Assembly: GCA_963696525.1 (NCBI GenBank)
Contig: CAVOKO010000011.1
Span: 558,001 to 622,000, forward strand
Length of the DNA: 64,000 nucleotides
Reading direction: 5' to 3'
From: CAWBRT01 sp963696525
GTDB lineage: Bacteria > Acidobacteriota > Terriglobia > Terriglobales > Acidobacteriaceae
The first letter of the stretch is position 1. Each line of letters begins with the position of its first letter. Below, piece after piece: positions 17,281 through 26,499 of this stretch. The translations under genes and the position numbers were made by a program. The notes under the pieces are model-generated. The model ran no database searches and was not told where the DNA came from. It saw only the letters and a list, made by a program, of their open reading frames with translations.

Positions 17281-18182
17281 ATGCAGCGAGAAAGCTCTGG
17301 TTTCCGGCAGCTCGCCATTACCATGGCCGCCCTCCCTCGTAGATGCGTCTCAGGACTGGTGGATTGCAGATTCCATCTGCTTGGAATTGCCATGGCAGCC
17401 CTTTTGGCCTGCGGAAGCAGCTTCGCCCAGCAAACCCGGCCGGCACCCGCGCCTGAGGACCAGAGCCCCCAGACAGGCAGCTCAAAGCAGGAACCACCGC
17501 AGCCGCCGGCGGAGAGACAGGAAGATCAATCGGAGCCGCGTCTTTTCGGAGTGATCCCGGTGTGCGGACATAGCCCAGCAAAAGCAGAAGCCCCTCAGTT
17601 CGAAAAAGAAACTCGGCTTATTTTTCCATGATGCCCGTGATCCCTTTATGCTGGTTCCTCCGTTGCTGGCTACAGGCTTCTCGGAAGCCCTGCTTGACAA
17701 CGCTGGATTCGGATGGGGGCCAGGCGGGATTTGGCAAACACTACGGCGCGGCTGCCGCCGAGGAAGTTAACAGCCATCTGCTTGGGACATGGGCCTTCCC
17801 GAGCCTTTTGCACCAGGACCCCCGTTATTACCCCAAGCAGTCGGGTGGCATAGGCAGCCGGATGGCATATGCAGTGTCTCGCGTTGCCATCACCCGGGCT
17901 GACAATGGCGCCCGGCAAATCAACTACTCGCGATTGGCGGCGGCCCTGACTTCGTCGGCGATTTCCAACAGCTACTATCCCGAGGGGCATAGGGGAATCG
18001 GCCACACCGCTACCACGACTTTAGTCAGCCTTGCCATCGAGGCCGGATTCAACGCGATGCGGGAGTTTCTTCCCGACCTCAATCGGCTGACCGGCCGGGG
18101 CACGGGAAAGCGGCTATCGGCGGGCCTTCGGGAAACGAACGGCGAGAAAATTTGCTTGCCCCTCGCGCAGCCCCTAAAATGA
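17281..18182 (+). CDS. Exported protein A, tandem paralogue of the next gene (two single-base insertions)
   Basis: Intended product about 299 residues: an N-terminal signal segment (LLGIAMAALLACGSSFAQQ), a Pro/Gln-rich linker, then a domain with FHDARDPFMLVPP, WAFPSLLHQDPRYYPK, SRVAITRADNGARQINYSR and AISNSYYPEGHRGIGHT. The next gene has the same motifs in the same order. The frame breaks at about 17621-17625 (a T run) and 17726-17728 (GGG); removing one base at each restores homology. Function unknown. Aromatic, Asn/Ser-rich strands after a signal peptide suggest an envelope or outer-membrane protein; this is inference. Confidence 0.7.
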
Positions 18183-18344
18183 TCCATGAGCCTGGATTCG
18201 CGGAAGGTATACTCCGGAAAAGAGCCGGGGTTAAGGCCCGGCGGTGATATTTGGGATATACCGACTCTGAAATTGCTCTGCTGGGCAGCGCCTGCAACCC
18301 GGCCGTTGAACTCTAGAAAAATTTGGTAAGCTAAGGAACCCTTC

Positions 18345-19185
18345 GTGATTGTGCGCTACCCTGTTTTGGTCAAGCTAGTGCTCAACCCTGATCGTTGCGA
18401 TATGTACCGCCTCAGGCGCGTGGGCGCAAACCGCGACGTCCCCCGGGGCAACTCCACCTGCTCCCGCTGCTTCACCCAGCCAGACGCAATCGCCGGGTGC
18501 GCCGAGCGGAGAAAAAAAACCGGCGCAACTCTCGGAGCGGGAGAGAGCGGCGCAGGAGTTGAAGGAGCAGGAGAAGCAACGAATTCTGGGGGTGGTGCCG
18601 AATTTCAATACTACCGATGTCCAGAACGCAGCCCCGCTCAGTCCCGGGCAGAAGTTCCAATTGATGTTCAGAAGTGCGGTCGATCCGTTTCAGTTCGTTG
18701 CTTCCGGGCTGTCTGCTGGCTTGAACCAGGCCGAAAATAACTTCGCGGGCTACGGTCAGGGTGCGCAGGGTTACGCCAAGCGCTTCGGTGCGGCCTACAC
18801 CGATCAGTTCAACGGGCTGCTCTGGGGAAATGCGATTCTGCCCTCGTTGCTGCACGAGGACCCGCGTTATTTCCGCAAGGGCACGGGCAGTTTTAAGAAG
18901 CGCCTGTTTTATGCCGTTTCTACCACGGTAATCACCAAGAACGACAACGGTACGTGGGGCCCGAACTATGCCAACGTGATCGGAAACATCATTTCCGGAG
19001 GGATCTCCAACGCTTACTATCCCGCGACGGATCGCGGCGTCGGACTGACGTTTCAGAATGCCTTTACAGTTACGGCCGAGGGCGCGATAGGCGCCGTTTT
19101 CGTCGAGTTCTGGCCAGACATCAATCGCCATCTGTTCCATCGGCACCAGGCGCAGACGGGTGCTGCGGCGCCTGCTTCACAATAG
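18345..19185 (+). CDS. Exported protein B, tandem paralogue (one single-base insertion)
   Basis: Intended product about 279 residues from the GTG at 18345. Removing one A at 18384-18385 yields a clean signal peptide ending TASGAWAQ, followed by a Pro/Ser/Gln linker and a Glu/Arg-rich helix (ERERAAQELKEQEKQ). The C-terminal domain starts at GVVPNFNTTDVQN and has GNAILPSLLHEDPRYF, VSTTVITKNDNGTWGPNYAN, GGISNAYYPATDRGVGLTF and EFWPDINRHLF. It shares at least four motifs with the preceding gene, so they arose by tandem duplication. Not recognised as a named family. Located just before guaB but functionally unrelated to it. Confidence 0.72.
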
Positions 19186-19265
19186 AGATTTAAGATGTTT
19201 GCTTAGTGGGAGCTTCGGCTCCTACAATCGATGCTTACGCCCCATCTCAATTACGGAAAACCGCA

Positions 19266-20780
19266 ATGATACAGTTTCCTGTCCCCGAGGCACTGACCTT
19301 CGACGATGTGTTGCTGCTGCCGGCCAAGTCCAGTGTGGTGCCGGCAACGGTGAACACGCAAACCCAACTGACCCAGAAAATTGCGCTGAATATTCCCGTC
19401 ATCAGCTCGGCGATGGATACGGTAACCGAGTCGCGCATGGCAATCGCCCTGGCGCAACAGGGAGGTCTCGGCATCATTCACCGCAACCTCACCATCGAGC
19501 AGCAGGCCGGCGAAGTCGACAAGGTGAAGCGTTCCGAGAGCGGCATGATCGTCGATCCGATCACCATGGCGCCCGACCAAAAAATTTCCGACGCACTGGA
19601 GGTAATGCGCCGCTACCGGATTTCCGGGGTGCCCATTACCAAGGACCGCAAGCTGGTTGGAATCCTCACCAATCGCGACCTGCGCTTTGAAAGCCGCACC
19701 GAAATTCCTATCAGCGAGGTGATGACCAAGGACAACCTCATCACGGTTCCCATCGGCACGACTTTGCTGGAGGCCGAAAGGATACTGCATCAGCATCGGG
19801 TCGAGAAGCTGCTGGTGGTGGACGACAAGTACGAACTCAAGGGCCTGATCACGGTTAAAGATATTCAAAAGAAATTGAAGTATCCGGGCGCGGCCAAGGA
19901 CGCACAAGGACGATTGCGGGTTGGCGCCGCGATCGGGGCCACCGGAGACTTTCTGGAGCGTGCGCAGGAGTTGGTCCGCAACAAGGTCGACGTGATTGCC
20001 ATTGACAGTGCTCATGGCCATTCGACGCGCGTGCTCGAAGCCGTGCGCTGCGTGAAGGCCAGATTTCCCGAGGTCGATCTGATCGCGGGCAACGTCGCCA
20101 CCTATGAGGGAACAGCCGAATTGATCTCCGCTGGAGCCGACGCGGTCAAGATCGGAATCGGTCCCGGCTCAATTTGCACGACCCGCGTCGTGACCGGCGC
20201 CGGAGTGCCGCAGATTACGGCGATCGCCGAAGCCGCCCGTGCCGCGCGCGACACCGACGTTCCGATCATCGCCGACGGCGGTATCAAGTATTCCGGCGAC
20301 GTCACCAAGGCTCTGGCCGCCGGTGCGGATTTGGTGATGATTGGCTCGCTGCTGGCCGGAACGGAGGAGAGTCCGGGCGAAACCATCCTTTATCAAGGTC
20401 GCACGTTCAAGGCATACCGCGGGATGGGATCGCTTGCGGCGATGGCCGCCGGTTCCAGCGACCGCTACTTTCAAAGCTTGGATAGCGGCGGCGAGGGCGA
20501 TTTCACCACCCGTCTGGACGGTGAAAACGACGGCAACAGGCTGGCCAAACTGGTCCCGGAGGGAATCGAAGGCCGCGTGCCCTATCGCGGCACGGTGGCG
20601 ATGATGATTCTGCAACTGGTAGGCGGTCTGCGCAGCGGGATGGGCTATGTTGGCTGCGCGGATATCAAGGAACTTCAACAGAAGGCGCGGTTCATCCGCA
20701 TCAGCAACGCCGGATTGCGCGAGAGCCACGTGCACGATGTCACGATTACGCGGGAAGCTCCGAACTACCGGGTCGAGTAG
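19266..20780 (+). CDS. guaB: Inosine-5'-monophosphate dehydrogenase
   Basis: Converts IMP to XMP with NAD+, the committed step of GMP synthesis. 504 residues from the ATG at 19266 (MIQFPVPEALTFDDVLLLP); the longer frame from 19206 adds non-family residues. TIM-barrel with two inserted CBS domains (about 95-215). The catalytic loop GPGSICTTRVV with the active Cys, the IADGGIKYSGD phosphate-binding segment, and the flap (KAYRGMGSL, with PEGIEGRVPYRG) are all present. Full length and intact, although it lies within the stretch where neighbouring genes carry frameshifts. Confidence 0.97.
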   Translation: MIQFPVPEALTFDDVLLLPAKSSVVPATVNTQTQLTQKIALNIPVISSAMDTVTESRMAIALAQQGGLGIIHRNLTIEQQAGEVDKVKRSESGMIVDPITMAPDQKISDALEVMRRYRISGVPITKDRKLVGILTNRDLRFESRTEIPISEVMTKDNLITVPIGTTLLEAERILHQHRVEKLLVVDDKYELKGLITVKDIQKKLKYPGAAKDAQGRLRVGAAIGATGDFLERAQELVRNKVDVIAIDSAHGHSTRVLEAVRCVKARFPEVDLIAGNVATYEGTAELISAGADAVKIGIGPGSICTTRVVTGAGVPQITAIAEAARAARDTDVPIIADGGIKYSGDVTKALAAGADLVMIGSLLAGTEESPGETILYQGRTFKAYRGMGSLAAMAAGSSDRYFQSLDSGGEGDFTTRLDGENDGNRLAKLVPEGIEGRVPYRGTVAMMILQLVGGLRSGMGYVGCADIKELQQKARFIRISNAGLRESHVHDVTITREAPNYRVE

Positions 20781-20792
20781 CGAAGGGATCGA

Positions 20793-21359
20793 TTGCCAAG
20801 ACTGACAATCCGCGGCGTCCTGATGTTCTGGCTACCGGCGATGATCATGCTCGCGATCATTGCCGCGGAATCCACGGACCGCTTTTCGAGCGCGCATACC
20901 GGGGAAATGCTGCGCTCTTTGCTTGCCTGGTTTTCCGTCCACCCGAGCCTGGAAACGATTGCCAAGGCGAATGCAATCCTGCGCAAGTGCGGTCACGCGG
21001 TCGGATACGGCCTGCTCAGTTTTCTTCTCTTTCGAGCCTGCCGCGGCACCTTTCGCACGCTGGCGGGATACTACGATTGGCGCACTTCCCGGGTGACGAG
21101 ATTGCCGCGTCCGCACACCTTTCGCTTCCTCTGGCAATTGCCCTGGGCGCTCGCGGCCATGGGAGTAACAGCGTTGACGGCCACGGCAGACGAGTTGCAC
21201 CAGATGACGATTGCGTCACGCACGGGCAGTTGGTGGGATGTACTGCTCGATAGTTGCGCCGGGCTCGTGGCGCAGATTCTGATCTTCTGGTTCGCCCGGC
21301 GAAACTCGCGGCGCGCGGAGCGCACGCAGTATGCGCCTTCGGCAATAACGCACGAATAA
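20793..21359 (+). CDS. VanZ-like membrane protein
   Basis: 188 residues starting at a TTG at 20793, 12 bases after guaB. Four hydrophobic segments (about 9-25, 65-83, 112-130, 153-172), with the VanZ signature CGHAVGYGLLSFLLFR in the second and TATADELHQMTIASRTGSWWDVLLD in the third/fourth: the D-E-x-H-Q and GS--D-L-D motif. VanZ-like proteins are inner-membrane proteins of unclear biochemical activity, first known from glycopeptide resistance clusters; most chromosomal members are unrelated to resistance. Convergent with rplQ. Confidence 0.85.
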   Translation: MPRLTIRGVLMFWLPAMIMLAIIAAESTDRFSSAHTGEMLRSLLAWFSVHPSLETIAKANAILRKCGHAVGYGLLSFLLFRACRGTFRTLAGYYDWRTSRVTRLPRPHTFRFLWQLPWALAAMGVTALTATADELHQMTIASRTGSWWDVLLDSCAGLVAQILIFWFARRNSRRAERTQYAPSAITHE

Positions 21360-21520
21360 GCGGCAAAGCATGAAAAAGACGTACCAGCCAACGCCGGTAC
21401 GCCCGGAATGCTGATCGGTCAGCCCGTTCAATGCGGCTTTCCGTCAAGTGCAATCTTTGCAATCAAAGTGTCAGGTTCGAGCGGCATCGCTGGCGGCTTG
21501 GGGACACCGTCAGCTTTGTC

Positions 21521-22021
21521 TTACTCCTTTTCCTTTTCCTTCGGCTCGCCGCCCTCAGCCGGCGGCGGCTGTTCGGAGCGCGCCTCTTCCATGGCTTTGC
21601 GGGTTTCTTCCGCGCGCTTGGCACGCGCTTCGGCACGCTTCTCGCGCTTGGCATCGATGGTTTTTTCGCTGCCGAGCAGCTCGATGAAAGCCTTCTGGCC
21701 GCCATCGCCTTTGCGCAAGCCGGTGAGCACGATGCGAGTGTAGCCGCCTTCGCGATCACCGAAGCGGGGCGAAATCGTATCAAAGAGCTTGTCGACGGCA
21801 ACGCGGGTCATGAGATACCCGGCGGCAAGGCGCCGCGCGGCCACGTCGCCACGTTTGCCGAGCGTGATCATCTTTTCAACATGAGCGCGCATGGCCTTGG
21901 CTTTGGTGACCGTGGTCTCGATGCGCTCTTCCACAATAAGCGAGGTCACCAGGTTGCGCAAAAGCGCGCGCCGATGTTCGGTGTTCCGACCCAGTTTCCA
22001 TCCTGCTACACGATGACGCAT
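21521..22021 (-). CDS. rplQ: 50S ribosomal protein L17
   Basis: 166 residues. The first 115 are the conserved L17 core (MRHRVAGWKLGRNTEHRRAL, NLVTSLIVEERIETTVTKAK, GGYTRIVLTGLRKGD), which lies near the peptide exit tunnel. A charged C-terminal extension of about 45 residues follows (lysine/arginine then glutamate-rich, ending EPKEKEKE), absent from the E. coli protein but common in this kind of bacterium. Last gene of the ribosomal supercluster, downstream of rpoA. The convergent gap to the VanZ-like gene has no clear T-run terminator. Confidence 0.96.
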   Translation of the reverse strand: MRHRVAGWKLGRNTEHRRALLRNLVTSLIVEERIETTVTKAKAMRAHVEKMITLGKRGDVAARRLAAGYLMTRVAVDKLFDTISPRFGDREGGYTRIVLTGLRKGDGGQKAFIELLGSEKTIDAKREKRAEARAKRAEETRKAMEEARSEQPPPAEGGEPKEKEKE

Positions 22022-22178
22022 ATCGCTAATCCTTATGACTATCGGGGTCCCCAGGCGGTTTGGCTTGCCCGGGCGCCTGGCTCTTTCACGAACCAGCTAT
22101 TCGTTTTGCTCGCCGCAAACGTCTTTCCACTTCTCGGGCCGGCGGCGCGGCTACACCACTCAGAACGATGAATTACCT

Positions 22179-23205
22179 TCACCCGGGCCCAGGGGCGAGG
22201 AGATGCTGCCGACGGCGCTTGCTGCTGCGTCGGCACGGCGTTGCCGTGTTCGTCGATCTTCATGCCGAGGCTCAACCCCATCGTGGAAAGGATTTCCTTG
22301 ATTTCGTTGAGCGACTTACGGCCGAAGTTCTTCGTCTTCAGCATTTCGGCTTCGCTCTTCTGGACCAGCTCGCCGATGGTCTGAATGTTGGCATTCTTGA
22401 GGCAGTTATAGCTGCGAACCGAGAGTTCAAGCTCTTCCACCGAACGATTCAGGTTTTCGTTGCGGATCTCCGGCTTGCGCTCATCGGCGCTGAAAGTGGC
22501 CTCAACCTCCTCTTCGAAGTTGATGAAGATGTTCATGTGATCCTTCAGCAACTTCGCCGCCAGTCCCAGCGCATCCTGCGGGTTGACCGAACCGTTCGTC
22601 CAGATTTCGATCGACAGCTTGTCATAATCGGTGATCTGTCCCAAGCGAGCGGCTTCGACCGAGTAGTTGACCTTGCGAACCGGCGAGTGCACCGAATCGA
22701 TGGGGATGAACCCCAGTCCGAGATCCTCGTCGAAATTCTTGTCGGCTGAAATGTAACCGCGGCCCTTCTTAAGGCGCATCTCCATGTCGAGTTTGCCGCC
22801 TTCGCTCACGGTTGCGATGTAAACGTCCTTGTCCAGAACCTCGACATCGGCATCGGCCTCGATCATGCCGGAAGTAACGACTCCTGGCTGGTCGGCGCGC
22901 AGGTAAATCGCCTTGGGAGCGTCTCCGTTCAGCTTGAACGGAATCTGTTTCAGATTAAGAATGATGTCGGTAGCGTCTTCGACCACGCCGGGGATCGATT
23001 GGAACTCGTGCAGCACTCCTTCGATCTTGACGGCGGTGATGGCGGCGCCCTCGATGGAGGAGAGCAGCACACGGCGCAGAGCGTTGCCGATGGTGGTGCC
23101 AAAGCCGCGTTCAAACGGCTGCGCCCAGAAATGACCGAACTTGTCGGTCAGCGATTCACTGTCGAACGCCAGGCGTTTCGGTTTCTGAAAACCCTTCCAG
23201 AGCAT
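22179..23205 (-). CDS. rpoA: RNA polymerase alpha subunit (probable insertion near the 3' end)
   Basis: Alpha subunit scaffold for RNA polymerase assembly and promoter UP-element/activator contact. The N-terminal domain (KFGHFWAQPFERGFGTTIGNALRRVLLSSIEG) and C-terminal domain (VRSYNCLKNANIQTIGELVQKSE, GRKSLNEIKEILSTMGLSLGM) are conserved. The uninterrupted frame runs on to 22039 with a 45-residue tail that looks out of frame (388 aa in all). Dropping one base in the CCCC run at about 22192-22195 (plus-strand GGGG) gives a stop at 22179 and 341 residues, the normal length. I prefer this reading. Confidence 0.9.
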
Positions 23206-23442
23206 TTTGCATTCTCCTGATCATTCGCGCCATGCTGCCCAGCGGCAATGTCAAAGCACGCCGGCTGATCTGGCTCGAGATAAGGGGTGCGGCGGCCAGC
23301 CGTCCTTTGACGGGCATGAACGCCGCACGGTTATAGTTCACAACTCGTTTCGCGAAATCGCACAATCAGGCCTCCCGATAACTGGCCAATCCGGCTCGCA
23401 GTAAGCGACTCCCGAAGCTTGCTGGCCGCCTGATGCACGTCC

Positions 23443-24073
23443 CTACTTGCTGTACAACTCGACGATAAGCTGCTCGTTGATCGGCAAGTTGATCTCTTCG
23501 CGCTTGGGCAACGAAAGAATGCGGCCACGATAATTCTCGCGGTCCACTTCCAGCCAGCTCGGAGCTGACTTGATGACTGCTGAATTCCTTTGCCAATTCG
23601 AGCCCCGGGAGCTTGCGGCTGTTTTCCCGGATCATAATCTCGTCGCCGGAATTCACCTGGAAGGACGGAATGTCGACCTTGCGTCCGTTCACTTGCACGT
23701 GGCCATGGCGAACCAGTTGACGAGCCTGGCGGCGAGCCACGGCAAATCCCAGACGGTAGACAACGTTGTCCAAGCGGCGCTCGAGTTGCTGCAACAGCAA
23801 TTCGCCCGTCACGCCCTTGGCGCGGACCGCCTTTTCGAAGTAATTCCGGAACTGGCCTTCCTGAGTGAAATAGATGCGCTTTGCTTTCTGCTTTTCGCGA
23901 AGCTGCAGACCATACCCGACAACCTTTGCCTTACGATCCTTACCGTGCTGGCCGGGGGCGAAGTTGCGCTTCTCGATGGGACACTTGTCGGTAAAACACT
24001 TTCCGCCCTTCAGAAACAGCTTGATACCCTCGCGGCGGCAAAGACGGCATACTGCATCCTTATAACGTGCCAA
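23443..24073 (-). CDS. rpsD: 30S ribosomal protein S4 (one single-base insertion)
   Basis: Primary 16S-binding assembly protein and, in many bacteria, a translational regulator of the alpha operon. Intended length 209 residues. The N-terminus (MARYKDAVCRLCRREG, with a CxxC, then CFTDKCPIEKRNFAPGQHG) has a zinc-type Cys set. The S4 RNA-binding domain follows (LDNVVYRLGFAVARRQARQLVRHGH). The frame breaks at about 23581 after LELAKEF; removing one T there (A in the gene) continues with SAPSWLEVDRENYRGRIL and ends at VELYSK. Gene length 631 = 3 x 210 + 1 agrees with one inserted base. Confidence 0.93.
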
Positions 24074-24187
24074 TGTTTCTCTCCTGGTGGGTCGATCGGT
24101 TTACGGGAGTTGGCCGCTCCTGTCGTCCCGATCAATCGTTAGATTCAAGCATTCGATACAAGTAACGTTCCAGCGTTTCAATCTGGC

Positions 24188-24617
24188 TTACACTCTGCGG
24201 CGCTTGGCCGGACGGCAGCCGTTGTGCGGAACCGGCGTCGAGTCCTTAATGGTGCGCACATCCAACCCTGCCGCGGCCAGCGCGCGAATTGCCGACTCGC
24301 GGCCCGATCCAGGACCGCTGACCCGCACATCGACGCTGCGAAGACCATGTTCGCGCGCCGTGTTGGCGGCGTTCGTTGCGGCCTGTTGCGCGGCGAAAGG
24401 CGTTCCCTTGCGGGAGCCGCGGAATCCCGAGAGAACCGGAGCTTTTCCACGAGATCACGTTGCCGGACGGGTCCGAAATCGTGACGATCGTGTTGTTGAA
24501 GGAGGCGTTGATGGTCACCAGCCCGTGCGGGACGTGCTTACGCTCCTTGCGCTTGAACTTCTTTGTCTTACCTTTTTTTTCCGGCGTCGCGCCGGCACTG
24601 CCACCTGCTTTTGCCAT
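24188..24617 (-). CDS. rpsK: 30S ribosomal protein S11 (one single-base insertion)
   Basis: Platform protein of the 30S subunit, near the anticodon of E-site tRNA. Intended length 142 residues. A lysine-rich N-terminal extension (GKTKKFKRKERKHVPHG) precedes the conserved core VTINASFNNTIVTISDPSGN. After SSGSLG the frame breaks at the CCC at 24426-24428; removing one base restores FRGSRKGTPFAAQ and the family C-terminus with STPVPHNGCRPAKRRRV, ending at the TAA at 24188-24190. Length 430 = 3 x 143 + 1 agrees. S11 is essential and normally single copy, so sequence error is the simplest explanation. Confidence 0.93.
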
Positions 24618-24770
24618 AAGAACCTAGCCTTCGCTCCCGCTCCACCAGACGCAAATCGAGGCGCCTGGATCTCTAACCTTCAGCTTTCCAACCGCGTTGC
24701 TGGCGCCCCACTCGAAGCGCGCGGCAAACGCCAAAACCGGCGTCTGTGCGACCCTTCATCAACCGGCGGA

Positions 24771-25157
24771 CTAAGTCTTGGCCGCCGTCTTCTTCTTGTT
24801 GGCGACCGTGCCTTTGCGCGGACCTTTGCGGGTGCGCGCATTGGTGTGCGTGCGCTGTCCGCGAACCGGCAAGCTGCGGCGATGACGATAGCCGCGGTAC
24901 GAGCCGATTTCGATCAGCCGCTTGATATGCATGGTGACGTCTTTACGGAGATCGCCCTCGACGTTGCCTTCATTTTCGATGACCTGGCGAATACGGTTCA
25001 CCTCATCTTCGGTCAGGTCGGAGATTTTCTTGAAGGCGTCCACGTTAGCGGTTGCGGTGATTTTCAGCGCCCGCGGCTGGCCAATACCGAAAATGTAAGT
25101 CAGCGCGATCCGTGTCTGTTTGTTGCGCGGCAAGTCAACGCCTGCAATACGTGCCAT
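24771..25157 (-). CDS. rpsM: 30S ribosomal protein S13
   Basis: 128 residues, the usual size. S13 sits in the head of the 30S subunit and contacts L5 (bridge B1b) and P-site tRNA. Conserved marks: MARIAGVDLPRNKQTRIALT, YIFGIGQPRALKI, the helix-turn-helix-like segment, YRGYRHRRSLPVRGQRTHTN and the basic tail ARTRKGPRKGTVANKKKTAAK. Lies between rpmJ and rpsK as in most bacteria. Confidence 0.97.
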   Translation of the reverse strand: MARIAGVDLPRNKQTRIALTYIFGIGQPRALKITATANVDAFKKISDLTEDEVNRIRQVIENEGNVEGDLRKDVTMHIKRLIEIGSYRGYRHRRSLPVRGQRTHTNARTRKGPRKGTVANKKKTAAKT

Positions 25158-25247
25158 ATGTCCTACCCTACTTCCTTTGAGAATCCTTCCCTGCTCTTTA
25201 TGGCCGGGGTCCCGGCGCGCCAGCGATGCGCGTGCTGGGAAAAAAGT

Positions 25248-25361
25248 TCAGCCCTGGCGCTGCTTGTGCTTGGAGTTTTCACAGATCACCCGCACCACGC
25301 CGTGGCGGCGGATGACCTTGCACTTGTCGCAAATTTTCTTTACCGATGCCCGTACCTTCAT
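25248..25361 (-). CDS. rpmJ: 50S ribosomal protein L36
   Basis: 37-residue protein, MKVRASVKKICDKCKVIRRH followed by GVVRVICENSKHKQRQG. The zinc-binding set CxxC...C...H (Cys11, Cys14, Cys27, His32) is complete, so this is the zinc-containing form. It binds 23S rRNA near the L7/L12 stalk base. It is located between infA and rpsM, the classical position. A short AT-richer spacer separates it from infA. Confidence 0.95.
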   Translation of the reverse strand: MKVRASVKKICDKCKVIRRHGVVRVICENSKHKQRQG

Positions 25362-25466
25362 ATCCAGTTCCCAGTTTCCAGTCTTAAATTCCAGTTCTCA
25401 GCCGGCCGAGAACTGCGTAGGGCGCATGGCTCATCCACTCTGGTTCGGGATGCCCGCGCCTCTAGT

Positions 25467-25685
25467 TCATTTGTAGCGATACACGATACGCCCGCGGGTC
25501 AGATCATAAGGAGACAGCTCTACGGCCACGCGATCACCCGGAAGAATACGAATGAAGTTCTTACGCATCTTGCCGGAGACATGCGCCAGCACCTGGTGAT
25601 TGTTCTCCAGCTTCACCTTGAACATGGCGTTCGGCAATGGTTCCACTACTATGGCCATCACTTCAATCGCGTCTTCTTTGCTCAT
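25467..25685 (-). CDS. infA: Translation initiation factor IF-1
   Basis: 72 residues forming a single S1-like OB fold. IF-1 occupies the A site of the 30S subunit during initiation. Recognisable segments are MSKEDAIEVMAIVVEPLPN, the conserved MFKVKLENNHQVLAHVSGKM, RKNFIRILPGDRVAVELSPYDLTRGRIVYRYK. Lies downstream of map and upstream of rpmJ in the spc/alpha junction. Confidence 0.97.
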   Translation of the reverse strand: MSKEDAIEVMAIVVEPLPNAMFKVKLENNHQVLAHVSGKMRKNFIRILPGDRVAVELSPYDLTRGRIVYRYK

Positions 25686-25746
25686 GCGCTCCTTAAGGTT
25701 CGTTCCAGCTCTGCTTGCTTCCCGCGAGCTCCATTGCCGGCTCCGC

Positions 25747-26499
25747 CTATGCGGTCAGGATCACCGGCCCATTCCTGGTGATCGCCACGCAATGCTCGAA
25801 ATGCGCGCTCGCGCGTCCATCTTCGGTGACTGCCGTCCACTTATCGTCCAACACCCGCACCGCCGGACCACCAGCGTTGACCATCGGTTCGATTGCCAGA
25901 ACCATGCCTTCGCGCAACTTCGGTCCGTGACCGGGCATGCCGTAATTCGGAACTTGCGGGTCCTCGTGCAACCGTGTGCCGATGCCGTGTCCCACAAATT
26001 CCCGGACGACGCTGAATCCGTTTGACTCGACCAGTTGCTGCACGGCTGAACCGACATCCCCGATCGTGTTTCCCACCCGCGCCGCTTCAATTCCCAGATA
26101 CAGCGACTGTTCCGTCACCTTCAACAACTTGGCCAGCTCCGGCAAAATGCCATCGCCGACTGGAACTGTGATCGCCGCGTCGCCGTAATAACCGTCCAGA
26201 ACCACTCCGCAGTCAATGGAGACAATATCTCCGGCCACCAGCACCCGCTCGCTGGAGGGGATGCCGTGTACTACCTCATGGTTGATCGACGTGCACAGCA
26301 CGCAAGGGTAGTCGTAATAACCCTTGAACGCAGGCTTCGCCCCGGCCTCGCGAATCCGCTTTTCAGCGGTCTTTTCCAACTCCATGGTGGAAACCCCGGG
26401 CGAAACCAAAGCCTCCACGCTCTCCAATACCTGGCGGACGATATGCCCGCTCCGGCGCATCTTTTCGATCTCGCCGGGAGACTTACAAACGATTGCCAT
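25747..26499 (-). CDS. map: Methionine aminopeptidase, type I
   Basis: Removes the N-terminal methionine from nascent proteins. 250 residues, M24 pita-bread fold. Metal ligands are recognisable in order: Asp of SIDCGVVLDGY, Asp of YYGDAAITV, His of GHGIGTRLHEDP, Glu in LAIEPMV and a final Glu in TAVTEDGRASAHFEH. No N-terminal zinc finger, so type Ia. Its first codons overlap the end of adk by 17 bases, which implies translational coupling within the spc operon. Confidence 0.96.
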   Translation of the reverse strand: MAIVCKSPGEIEKMRRSGHIVRQVLESVEALVSPGVSTMELEKTAEKRIREAGAKPAFKGYYDYPCVLCTSINHEVVHGIPSSERVLVAGDIVSIDCGVVLDGYYGDAAITVPVGDGILPELAKLLKVTEQSLYLGIEAARVGNTIGDVGSAVQQLVESNGFSVVREFVGHGIGTRLHEDPQVPNYGMPGHGPKLREGMVLAIEPMVNAGGPAVRVLDDKWTAVTEDGRASAHFEHCVAITRNGPVILTA

